A DNA stretch of 49,823 nt from VRUE01 sp035557635 (lineage in GTDB: Bacteria > Actinomycetota > Thermoleophilia > Solirubrobacterales > 70-9). Within the stretch, counting starts at the first letter, position 1. Each line of letters starts with the position of its first letter. The translations under genes and the position numbers were made by a program. The DNA lies in contig DATMDR010000027.1 in NCBI GenBank assembly GCA_035557635.1, positions 1-49,823 of the forward strand, given 5' to 3'. The notes below the pieces were generated by a model that was given only the letters and a program-made list of their open reading frames with translations, had not been told where the DNA came from and searched no databases. Positions 1 to 6,691 of this stretch are shown here, in pieces.

Positions 1-374
1 TCTAGATAGAGCCAGTGCCCGGTCGCGCGCTTGCCCTGCAGCAGCCCGGCGGCGCCGAGCACGAGCGAGCCGGTGCAGACCGATGTCGTCCACTTCGTCT
101 TCTCGTCGACTCGGCGCAGCCAGGAGAGGACCGTCTCGTCCTCCAGCAGCGGCCGGTTCCCCTCGCCGCCGGGGACGAGGACGACGTCCGGCTCGGTCAC
201 CTCGTCGAGCCCGAAGTCAACGCTCAGCCCGAGTGCGCCACTGTCGGCGCGCACAGGGCCCTTCTCGGGGCCGACGAATTTGACCTCCCAGCCCGGCACC
301 GAGCGCAGCACCTCGTAGGGCCCGATCGCGTCGAGCGCCGTCAGCTTCTCGAAGATCAAGATCGCTATTCGCAT
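1..374 (-). CDS. DJ-1/PfpI family protein (3' truncated by window edge)
   Basis: This is the N-terminal 124 residues of a DJ-1/PfpI (class I glutamine amidotransferase-like) protein. The ATG at 374 opens MRIAILIFEKLTALDAIGPY, the usual first strand and helix of the family. The nucleophile elbow is visible as SVCTGSLVLG with the candidate catalytic Cys at residue 100, followed by ATGHW around residues 117-121. Relatives include isonitrile hydratase-like and stress-response DJ-1 proteins; the substrate cannot be told. It is divergent from an AraC regulator whose own N-terminal domain has the same fold, so the regulator probably controls this gene. There is no clear Shine-Dalgarno before the ATG. 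The family assignment is firm; the specific function is not. Confidence 0.85.
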   Translation of the reverse strand, partial: MRIAILIFEKLTALDAIGPYEVLRSVPGWEVKFVGPEKGPVRADSGALGLSVDFGLDEVTEPDVVLVPGGEGNRPLLEDETVLSWLRRVDEKTKWTTSVCTGSLVLGAAGLLQGKRATGHWLYL

Positions 375-400
375 GGGAGAGATCTTCGCCGCCCGAACCA

Positions 401-425
401 GCAATCGCCAGTGGCAGGATTGCCA
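401..425. promoter_or_regulatory. dyad in divergent promoter region (candidate operator)
   Basis: The 71-bp gap between the divergent DJ-1 and AraC genes holds GCAATC (401-406) and its complement GATTGC (418-423), and a nested TGGCA-GGAT-TGCCA dyad (412-425). The position suits an autoregulatory operator. This is inferred from symmetry and position only. Confidence 0.3.
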
Positions 426-445
426 ATGTTCGATAGATTTCTGCC

Positions 446-1402
446 ATGCATCGTGTCGTCGCACTCTGCCTCGAGGACCTTGTCGCCTTCGACCTGACCG
501 CGCCCGCCCAGGCGTTCGGGCTGGCGCACGACGAGGACGGGACGCCCCTGTACGGGTTCTCGACCTGCTCGCCCGGCGGGGCACAGGTCCGCACCTTGAG
601 CGGGTTCACCGTCGGGCCCGAGGGCGACCTGCAGGCGCTGGAAGCCGCCGGCACGGTCGTAGTCCCCGCCTGCCTCGCGGTTCTCGATCCGCCGCCCGGC
701 GAGGTGGTCGAGGCGCTGCGAGCCGCCGCCGAGCGCGGCGCGCGCCTGCTCTCGGTCTGCACCGGAGCCTTTGCCCTCGCTCATTCCGGCCTGCTCGACG
801 GCCGCCGCGCCACCACGCACTGGGCCTTCGCCGCCGAGCTCGCCAGGCGCTTCCCCGCGGTCGACGTCGACGCCGCCGCCCTCTACGTCGACGAAGGGAA
901 AGTAATGACTTCCGCCGGGCTCAGCGCCGGCATCGACCTCTGCCTGCACGCGATCCGCAAGGACTTCGGGGTGGCGGTGGGGGAGCGGGTCGCCCGCCAG
1001 ATGGTCGCCGCGCCCCACCGCGAGGGTGGCCAGGCGCAGTTCATCGAGCGCCCGCCGCTGCGGGCCGTCGGCTCGACCGACTCGCTGGAGCCGACCCGCC
1101 GCTGGGCCGCAGAGCGCCTCGACCAGCCGCTCGACGTCGCCGCAATGGCGCGGCACGCCGGCGTCAGCCCCCGCACCTTCGCCCGCCGCTTCCGCGAGGA
1201 GACAGGCACCACGCCGCTGCAGTGGCTGCTCTCCCAGCGCGTGCTCGAGGCGCGCCGCCTGCTCGAGGAGTCCGAGCTGCCGGTCGAGGCGATCGCCTGG
1301 CGAGTCGGCTTCGGCACCGCCGCCTCGCTGCGCGACCACTTCCGCCGCGCCACCGCGACCACCCCGACCGCCTACCGCCGCTCCTTCCAGCCGGCAGCCT
1401 GA
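446..1402 (+). CDS. GlxA-type AraC family transcriptional regulator
   Basis: A 318-residue regulator with an N-terminal DJ-1/PfpI-like sensor domain (about residues 1-195) and a C-terminal AraC double helix-turn-helix (about 215-312). The sensor keeps the nucleophile-elbow Cys at residue 105 (SVCTGAFALAHSGLLDGR) and ATTHW after it. The DNA-binding half shows PLDVAAMARHAGVSPRTFAR and the second helix-turn-helix VEAIAWRVGFGTAASLRDHF. The length is normal for the GlxA family. It is divergent from a DJ-1/PfpI gene 71 bp away, which suggests that gene is a target. The ATG at 446 puts the first beta strand (MHRVVALCLEDLVAFDL) at the family's usual place. The ligand is unknown. Confidence 0.93.
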   Translation: MHRVVALCLEDLVAFDLTAPAQAFGLAHDEDGTPLYGFSTCSPGGAQVRTLSGFTVGPEGDLQALEAAGTVVVPACLAVLDPPPGEVVEALRAAAERGARLLSVCTGAFALAHSGLLDGRRATTHWAFAAELARRFPAVDVDAAALYVDEGKVMTSAGLSAGIDLCLHAIRKDFGVAVGERVARQMVAAPHREGGQAQFIERPPLRAVGSTDSLEPTRRWAAERLDQPLDVAAMARHAGVSPRTFARRFREETGTTPLQWLLSQRVLEARRLLEESELPVEAIAWRVGFGTAASLRDHFRRATATTPTAYRRSFQPAA

Positions 1403-1472
1403 TCTGCGATTCCGCCTTGCTTCCGGAGAGGGACCGCGCCTCGGCCCGGCCTGCCGTGTTCCTTGATCGCCG

Positions 1473-2552
1473 ATGCGGACCAGGACCACAACGCTCGCGG
1501 CGCTGGCTCTGGCAGCCATGCTGGTCGCCGGTACGGCGACGGCACAGGCTCGCCTGCCGCGTGACTTCTTCGGCGTGGTGCCGCAGACGACGCTCAGCGC
1601 CGCGGATACCAATCGGATGCGGGGCGGTGGTCTCGACGTGGTCCGCCTGCCCGTGTTCTGGAGCTCGGTTCAGCCGTCACCTCGTTCGGGCTATGACTGG
1701 AGCGAGGTCGACCGGGTCCTCGCCACTACGGCGCGGTCCCGGCTTGACCTCCTGCCCTTCCTCTACGGGACCCCGGGCTGGCTCGGCCGCCAGACGCGGA
1801 TGCCGGTCGACAGCGCACGGCAGCGCCGGGAATGGCAGGCATTCCTGACCGCGGCGGTCGAACGCTACGGCCCGGGCGGCCAGTTCTGGGCCGAGCACGG
1901 CCCCGCATCCGGCGACTTCGTGCCGCCCCGTCCGGTCCGGCGCTGGCAGGTATGGAACGAGCCGAACTTCTTCTACTTCGCGACCCCCGTCTCTCCGGGG
2001 CGCTACGCCCGCTTGCTGAAACTCTCACACCAGGCGATCGTGCGGACCGACCCGCGTGCGGAAGTGATCCTCGGCGGCCTCTTCGGCAACCCCAAGGAGC
2101 GTCCGCCGCGCGCCATGGACGCGACCGACTTCCTCGACCGCCTCTACGCCGTGCGGGGGATCAAGCAGAGCTTCGACGGGGTCGCCCTCCATCCCTACGC
2201 CGCGAGCGCGGCCGAGCTGCGCAGGCTGACCGAGGCGCTGCGCGGGGTGACCGTCCGCAACCGCGATCGCCGCGCCGGCCTGTACCTGACCGAGGTCGGC
2301 TGGGGCTCGCAGCGCAACCCCCGCCGCGTCGCCTTCGAGGTCGGCCTGAGGGAGCAGGCACGCGAACTGCGCAGCGCCTACGGCTACCTGATCGGCAACC
2401 GGGCCCGGCTCAACCTGAAGCAGGTCCACTGGTTCAGCTGGAAGGACCGCCGGGGGGCCTGCAACTTCTGCGACTCGGTCGGCCTCTTCCGCGGCGGCGC
2501 TCGCTTCAAGCCCAAGCCCGCCTGGCACGCCTTCGTCCGTATCGCCCGCTAG
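1473..2552 (+). CDS. secreted clan GH-A-like glycoside hydrolase, copy 1 of 3
   Basis: A 359-residue exported TIM-barrel protein. Residues 1-25 form a signal peptide ending TATAQA. Clan GH-A hallmarks are visible: WNEPNFFYF with the probable acid/base Glu163, and YLTEVGWGSQ with the probable nucleophile Glu274. FDGVALHPY (235-242) and a C-terminal WFSWKDRRGACNFCDSVGLF block, with a Cys330-x-x-Cys333 pair, are shared with two paralogues in this window (4738-5892 and 35627-36760). The barrel resembles GH5/GH39-type enzymes but I cannot name a substrate. Closeness to the polysaccharide locus suggests it acts on that glycan. The ATG at 1473 is chosen because it opens the signal peptide; no good ribosome binding site is seen. 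Confidence 0.85.
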   Translation: MRTRTTTLAALALAAMLVAGTATAQARLPRDFFGVVPQTTLSAADTNRMRGGGLDVVRLPVFWSSVQPSPRSGYDWSEVDRVLATTARSRLDLLPFLYGTPGWLGRQTRMPVDSARQRREWQAFLTAAVERYGPGGQFWAEHGPASGDFVPPRPVRRWQVWNEPNFFYFATPVSPGRYARLLKLSHQAIVRTDPRAEVILGGLFGNPKERPPRAMDATDFLDRLYAVRGIKQSFDGVALHPYAASAAELRRLTEALRGVTVRNRDRRAGLYLTEVGWGSQRNPRRVAFEVGLREQARELRSAYGYLIGNRARLNLKQVHWFSWKDRRGACNFCDSVGLFRGGARFKPKPAWHAFVRIAR

Positions 2553-2557
2553 CCGGA

Positions 2558-2574
2558 CGGCCCGTGGTGGGCCG
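2558..2574. terminator. hairpin between convergent genes
   Basis: CGGCCC-GTGGT-GGGCCG forms a 6-bp GC stem between the ends of the hydrolase and the convergent toxin gene. There is no T tract on either side, so it may be a weak bidirectional terminator or a chance structure. Confidence 0.35.
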
Positions 2575-2584
2575 GAGCGCTCGC

Positions 2585-2962
2585 TCAGTCCCAGGTCGCC
2601 AGGGCGAGGTGCTTCCTGATCGTCTCGTCGGCGGTCACGAGAGGGGCATCGGCGACGATCGCATGGGCGGCGATCAGGCGGTCGAAGGGATCGCGCGTCC
2701 AGGAGAGATCTACAGCTCTGTCGATCAGATCGGCAAACGAGGCGTCTGCAACCTCGAGGCCGATGCTCTGCCTCAGCGCAGCCAGCATCGTGGATGCCGA
2801 ATCTCGGGCCTTGCCAACTTCGTGCAGATATGTCAGCTCGAGGGCCACGAGGGGCGAGATTCGCGGTGCCCGTTCCTCGATTAGCGCACGGGCGGGCTTG
2901 GGAAGCCGCTCCGCAAGGCCCGCGTACAGCCAAAGAGCGATATGGGTGTCAATAAGGATCAG
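2585..2962 (-). CDS. PIN-domain toxin (VapC-like), non-canonical start
   Basis: A 125-residue PIN-domain ribonuclease toxin. The acidic residues of the family are all in place: LIDTHIALWLYAG (first Asp near residue 5), LVALELTYL (Glu), WTRDPFDRLIAAHA (Asp) and LVTADE (Asp) near the C-terminus. The reading frame has no ATG, GTG or TTG ahead of the essential first strand. It opens after a stop with codons ... ATC CTG ATC CTT ATT GAC, so I place the start at the CTG at 2962; ATC at 2965 is an alternative. The start overlaps the antitoxin stop (2949-2951) by 14 bp, which points to translational coupling. An ATG-only start at 2848 would delete the first catalytic Asp and is unlikely. Confidence 0.8.
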   Translation of the reverse strand: MILIDTHIALWLYAGLAERLPKPARALIEERAPRISPLVALELTYLHEVGKARDSASTMLAALRQSIGLEVADASFADLIDRAVDLSWTRDPFDRLIAAHAIVADAPLVTADETIRKHLALATWD

Positions 2963-3182
2963 GATTCCACTCCGAGGACCAGTCGATGTGGATCAGCTCG
3001 TCAGGGTCGCCTACGATCGCGCCCTCGCGGCGCGGTAGGCGATCCCAGATCGACTGCTCTTCCTTCGTGGCGATGACGAGGGTCTTGCCGTTGCGTTCGA
3101 TCTCCAGCGGTTGCCCGGTCTCCAGAACCTCGTCGAGCAACCGGTAGACGTTGGCGCGCAGTTTCGAAGCGCTGACTGCCAT
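2949..3182 (-). CDS. Phd/YefM-like antitoxin
   Basis: A 77-residue antitoxin. The N-terminal half (MAVSASKLRANVYRLLDEVL, then GQPLEIERNGKTLVIA) is a typical Phd/YefM DNA-binding fold. The C-terminal tail (residues about 45-77, rich in Asp, Glu and Trp) should wrap the PIN toxin encoded by the overlapping downstream gene. I choose the ATG at 3182, not the upstream in-frame ATG at 3245, because a GGAGG Shine-Dalgarno sits just ahead of 3182 and the longer version would be translated through the operator palindrome. Transcription is probably autorepressed through the palindrome at 3200-3234. Confidence 0.88.
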   Translation of the reverse strand: MAVSASKLRANVYRLLDEVLETGQPLEIERNGKTLVIATKEEQSIWDRLPRREGAIVGDPDELIHIDWSSEWNPDPY

Positions 3183-3199
3183 GGTGGCCTCCGTAAGAG

Positions 3200-3234
3200 A
3201 CGTACGTACGTATTCAGATCTATTAGTACGTACG
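3200..3234. promoter_or_regulatory. palindromic operator of the toxin-antitoxin pair
   Basis: Two runs of alternating ACGT-type sequence, CGTACGTACGTA (3201-3212) and TACGTACG (3227-3234), face each other around an AT-rich centre (TTCAGATCTATTAG). They lie immediately upstream of the antitoxin start. Phd-type antitoxins commonly autoregulate through such inverted repeats; binding here is inferred. Confidence 0.6.
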
Positions 3235-3366
3235 ATAACAGCCACCGGTGACGGTGGGGCTGTGAGTCCCGTGCACTTGCGTTCCTGACGTCATCGGGGC
3301 GACGCTACCGGCTCTCCTCCGACGGGATGCGCGCACGACGAGACGATTCAGGAAAGAATCAGTGCC

Positions 3367-3834
3367 GTGAGCCGCCGCGACCAGATCAGGCTGAGCGACG
3401 CCGAGCTGCTGGAGCTGCTCGAGGGGGAGCGGATCGCGGTCGTCTCCAGCCTCGGCCCCCGCGACTGGCCGCACTCGATGCCAATGTGGTTCGTGCCCCG
3501 CGACGGCGAGGTCTGGATCTGGACCTACGCCAAATCGCAGAAGGTGCGCAACCTGGAGCGCGACCCGCGGGCGACCGTGCTGGTCGAGACCGGCCACGAG
3601 TACGGCGAGCTGCGCGGCGTCATGGTCGAGGCCGAGGCGGAGATCCACCGCGACCCCGAGACGGTGCTCGGCTTCGCCGAAGAGCTGACTCTGCGCTACG
3701 CCGAGGGGATCTCCTCGGTCGAGGGCGACGCCAAGACGGCGCTGGAGGCGCAGGCGCCGAAGCGGGTCGCGATCCACTTCAAGCCAGTGCGAGTCGCCAC
3801 CTGGGACCACCGCAAGCTGGGCGGGTCCTACTGA
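3367..3834 (+). CDS. pyridoxamine 5'-phosphate oxidase (PPOX) family protein
   Basis: A 155-residue split-barrel flavin- or F420-binding protein of the PPOX superfamily. The pattern is characteristic: LSDAELLELLEGERIAVV at the N-terminus, then RDWPHSMPMWFVPRDGEVWI and KSQKVRNLERDPRATVLVE (residues about 57-75). It most resembles the small F420- or FMN-dependent oxidoreductases common in actinobacteria; which cofactor it uses cannot be read from the sequence. The GTG at 3367 is the best-placed start, and a second in-frame ATG would cut into the domain. It stands alone between two toxin-antitoxin-like pairs. Confidence 0.85.
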   Translation: MSRRDQIRLSDAELLELLEGERIAVVSSLGPRDWPHSMPMWFVPRDGEVWIWTYAKSQKVRNLERDPRATVLVETGHEYGELRGVMVEAEAEIHRDPETVLGFAEELTLRYAEGISSVEGDAKTALEAQAPKRVAIHFKPVRVATWDHRKLGGSY

Positions 3835-3844
3835 GCGATGGACC

Positions 3845-4132
3845 TCAGACGGCGGCTAGCGCAGGCGCCAGGTCATCGGCGGTCGCCTCGACTGTCTCGG
3901 GCATGGTCACGACGATGTGCCCGTCCCGCTGGAGGATGAAGCGCGGGCTCAGAAGCGTCAGCCCGACTACCCGGTTCGTATCCGGTGAGTATCGGATCAC
4001 GTGGCCCTCGGGGGTTTCCTCTCCCTCTCCACCCCCCGGCTTTCCAACGTGCAGGTACAGCACGTCATTCTCGTCGTCGTAGTCGGCGTGGTCGAAGACG
4101 ACCCGCCCAATCTTGATGTTCACGCGCTCCAC
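3845..4132 (-). CDS. DUF2283 domain protein
   Basis: A 95-residue protein with the DUF2283 signature: YDDENDVLYLHVG (residues about 18-30), a beta turn with EGHVIRYSPDTNRVVGLTLL, and a C-terminal acidic and alanine-rich tail. DUF2283 proteins are small, often found in pairs with a small basic partner, and are suspected antitoxins; no function is proven. The start overlaps the end of the upstream gene (4120-4461) by 13 bp, so the two are translated from one message. It converges on the PPOX gene with only 10 bp between. Confidence 0.85.
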   Translation of the reverse strand: MERVNIKIGRVVFDHADYDDENDVLYLHVGKPGGGEGEETPEGHVIRYSPDTNRVVGLTLLSPRFILQRDGHIVVTMPETVEATADDLAPALAAV

Positions 4133-4461
4133 TTCGGTGGATCCTTTCGGTGGGCAAAGGCGGAGATGAGTCGTGCCGGCGCCTGCTCATAGCTTACGAC
4201 CGCGACCAGCCATCGACTCGGCCCAACGCCGCTTGCGAAGTAGCGTGTGCGATCCCCCCGCACTGGATCCGTCTCGACGTGATCGGGTGACCGGACAGCA
4301 CTGAGCGCCTCATCCTCGAGCGATTGCATCTCTGGATGGTCGGTGAGCACCTTTCCCTGCCAGATGCGGGCAAGCAGCACGACTCGGGTGCCGCTGGGGT
4401 CAGTCGTTTCCGCAACGATCTCGCCCCCTCCGGGAGGCTCATCCTCTGCGCTTCTCGGCAT
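4120..4461 (-). CDS. small uncharacterised protein paired with DUF2283
   Basis: A 113-residue protein I cannot assign to a named family with confidence. After a Pro- and Glu-rich N-terminus it has ARIWQGKVLTDHPEM, then LEDEALSAVRSPDHVETDP, and a beta-rich end with GPSRWLVAVVSY and LISAFAHRKDP. The layout (a His-Pro-Glu helix, a conserved 'PDHVETD' turn, then a hairpin) recalls the small DUF4258-like proteins that partner DUF2283; that is inference. It is the first gene of a two-gene unit with the DUF2283 gene, overlapping by 13 bp. The ATG at 4461 has no clear ribosome binding site, so a later start is possible. Confidence 0.65.
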   Translation of the reverse strand: MPRSAEDEPPGGGEIVAETTDPSGTRVVLLARIWQGKVLTDHPEMQSLEDEALSAVRSPDHVETDPVRGDRTRYFASGVGPSRWLVAVVSYEQAPARLISAFAHRKDPPKWSA

Positions 4462-4737
4462 GTCGCCACGCTATTTGCTCGTCTCGCACAGCTTGCGCGC
4501 AGGGAGCAAAATCTCTGTAACGACTTCAGTTCTTCTGATCCAGGAGTCGCGCGGCCCTTCAGCCGCCACGCTGCGGTCCAACGCGGCCAGTCGATGTCGA
4601 TTGCATCCCGCTCTCGAAGGCCCCTCGAAGAGGCTCCCACGGGAAGCGACCATCCGAGCCGCTAACTTTCCGGCGCTACCAATCTCCCTCCGGGGTGTTA
4701 GAGCTGACCGGCGCCTCACCGTCGCCGCCCATACCGA

Positions 4738-5892
4738 GTGAAGCCCGCGAAGAAGACACCGATCCTGCTGCTCGCGCTGGTCGTGGCGCTGGGTTGCGCG
4801 ATCGTCGCCCTGCCCGTCGCGACCAGCGGCGCGCCCGTCTCCCAGGCGAGCGCGAAGCCCTCGCCGTCGTTCTTCGGCATCGCGCCCCAGACGCCGCTGA
4901 CCAACCGCGACGTGCAGTACATGCGGGCCGGGAAGATCGGCGTCGTGCGGCTGCCGTTCCTCTGGCACCTGATCCAGCCGACGCCGCAGCGCACCTACGA
5001 CTGGAGCAGCGTCGACCCCGTGATGGAGACGATCTCCCGCAACGGCCTGCGCGTCCTGCCCTTCCTCTTTGGCACGCCGCGCTGGCTGGCGCGCAAAGAA
5101 CAGACGCTGCCGATCGACAGCGGACGGGCGCGATCGGCCTGGGTTGCCTTCGTCAAAGCCGCGGTCGAACGCTACGGCCCCGGAGGCCAGTTCTGGACGG
5201 AACGGGCGGCGGGCGGGATCGGGCCCAACTACCTGCCGGTGATACCGCGCCCCCTGCCGATCCGCGCCTGGCAGGTCTGGAACGAGGCCAACTTCTTCTA
5301 CTTCGCCTTCCCCGTCTCGCCCGGCCGCTACGCGCGCCTGCTGAAGCTGACCCAGCCGGCGATCGAGTCAATCGACCCCGGTGCCGAGGTGATCCTCTCC
5401 GGCCTCTTCGGCGATCCCGACGAGACCGGCAGGCGGGGGATGGACGCACCCGACTTCCTCGACCGCCTCTACGCGGTGCCGGGCATCAAGTCCCGCTTCG
5501 ACGCCGTCGCCCTGCACCCCTACGCCTTCCACGTCGAAGACCTCGAAGAACTGACCGAGGAGATGCGGGAAGTCGTGATCGAGAACCGCGACCCGCGTGC
5601 CCGCCTCCACATCACCGAGATGGGCTGGGGCTCCCAGAACGACCCCCACATCGTCGCCTTCGAGCAGGGGATCATGGGGCAGGTACGGGAACTGCGCGGC
5701 ACCTACCGCTACCTGATCGACAACCGGGGCCGTCTCAACCTCAAGGGCACCTACTGGTACTCCTGGAAGGACCTGCGCGGCTCGTGCAACTTCTGCGACT
5801 CGGTCGGCCTCTTCCGCGCCGGAACCGGTTTCAGCCCGAAGCCGGCCTGGCGCGCCTTCGTCGCGGTCACGGGCGGGCGAGTTCGACCCTGA
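4738..5892 (+). CDS. secreted clan GH-A-like glycoside hydrolase, copy 2 of 3
   Basis: A 384-residue paralogue of the gene at 1473-2552. An N-terminal hydrophobic segment (residues 8-30, TPILLLALVVALGC onwards) is a signal peptide or anchor. The catalytic candidates are Glu183 in WNEANFFYF (Ala replaces the usual Pro) and Glu294 in HITEMGWGSQ. FDAVALHPY (255-262) and the C-terminal SCNFCDSVGLFR block with Cys350 and Cys353 are conserved. The start is the GTG at 4738, which immediately opens a Lys-rich signal peptide. The stop is 65 bp ahead of a methyltransferase, at the head of the long plus-strand glycan operon. Substrate unknown. Confidence 0.86.
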   Translation: MKPAKKTPILLLALVVALGCAIVALPVATSGAPVSQASAKPSPSFFGIAPQTPLTNRDVQYMRAGKIGVVRLPFLWHLIQPTPQRTYDWSSVDPVMETISRNGLRVLPFLFGTPRWLARKEQTLPIDSGRARSAWVAFVKAAVERYGPGGQFWTERAAGGIGPNYLPVIPRPLPIRAWQVWNEANFFYFAFPVSPGRYARLLKLTQPAIESIDPGAEVILSGLFGDPDETGRRGMDAPDFLDRLYAVPGIKSRFDAVALHPYAFHVEDLEELTEEMREVVIENRDPRARLHITEMGWGSQNDPHIVAFEQGIMGQVRELRGTYRYLIDNRGRLNLKGTYWYSWKDLRGSCNFCDSVGLFRAGTGFSPKPAWRAFVAVTGGRVRP

Positions 5893-5957
5893 GCGCCACT
5901 GATACGGTCGCGAGCTCGATCGGGCCCAGAGGCCCCGGCCACGCAAGGAAAGGGCAG

Positions 5958-6683
5958 ATGAGCACTCTCGAGGAGCACCTGAATCGCCAGGCGGAACGAT
6001 CCCGGAACTTCTTCTGGAACCGAATCCGCTGGGACCTCGTCTGCAGCCGCCTGCCCGCGACGGAGCCCGCCGAGCTGGTCGATGTCGGCGCCGGCCCGGG
6101 ATTTCTCGGCGATCTCCTGGCGACCGGCTTCCCGAACATCTCCTATCGCTACATCGAGCCGCTCGAGGGCTTGGAGGAGACGCTCGAAGCCCGCTTCGGG
6201 AGCGAGGCCAACCTGCGCGAGAGCGAGACCTTCGGTGAGGCGGGGTTCGTCACGCTCCTGGACGTGCTCGAGCACCAGGAGGACGACGGGCTGTTCCTGC
6301 GCGAGCTGGCCGCGAAGATGGCGCCCGGATCGACCTTGATCCTGACCGTCCCGGCGATGCCGTCGCTGTGGTCGGAGTGGGACATCGTCCTCGGCCACTT
6401 TCGCCGCTATCGCAAGGAGACGCTGCTCTCGGCGGTGGGGGACAGCCCGCTCGAGGTGGTCGAGCTCAGCTACCTCTTTCCGGAGCTCCTGCCGCTGGGC
6501 TGGCTGCGCCGGGCCAGGCGCGGCACCGCTGCCGAGGGCTCCAACGGCGCCGACGCCGAGTTCCCGGATCTTCCCGGCTGGGTCAACGGCGGCCTCTACA
6601 AGCTCGGCAGGGGATCCATGAGGATGCGTCGACGCTGGCCCGCGGGAACCTCCCTGCTGGCGGTGATGCGGCGGACTGGTTGA
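5958..6683 (+). CDS. class I SAM-dependent methyltransferase
   Basis: A 241-residue methyltransferase. Motif I is LVDVGAGPGFLGDLL (residues about 40-54), the acidic end of strand 2 is YRYIEPLEG, and motif IV is FVTLLDVLEHQEDDGLF, which resembles small-molecule or sugar methyltransferases. LILTVPAMPSLWSEWDIVLGHFRRY is the strand-5 region typical of the group often found beside GT2 genes. The ATG at 5958 is preceded by GGAAAGGG. The next gene begins within 10 bp of or overlapping the stop, so the two are cotranscribed. It probably methylates a glycan or lipid-linked sugar; this is inferred from the neighbours. Confidence 0.88.
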   Translation: MSTLEEHLNRQAERSRNFFWNRIRWDLVCSRLPATEPAELVDVGAGPGFLGDLLATGFPNISYRYIEPLEGLEETLEARFGSEANLRESETFGEAGFVTLLDVLEHQEDDGLFLRELAAKMAPGSTLILTVPAMPSLWSEWDIVLGHFRRYRKETLLSAVGDSPLEVVELSYLFPELLPLGWLRRARRGTAAEGSNGADAEFPDLPGWVNGGLYKLGRGSMRMRRRWPAGTSLLAVMRRTG

Positions 6684-6691
6684 GGCTGGGC

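Noticed and set aside
4462..4737. Gene in the 276-bp gap before hydrolase copy 2
   Set aside because: Open frames here are low-complexity shadows without start signals or family motifs; nothing convincing seen.
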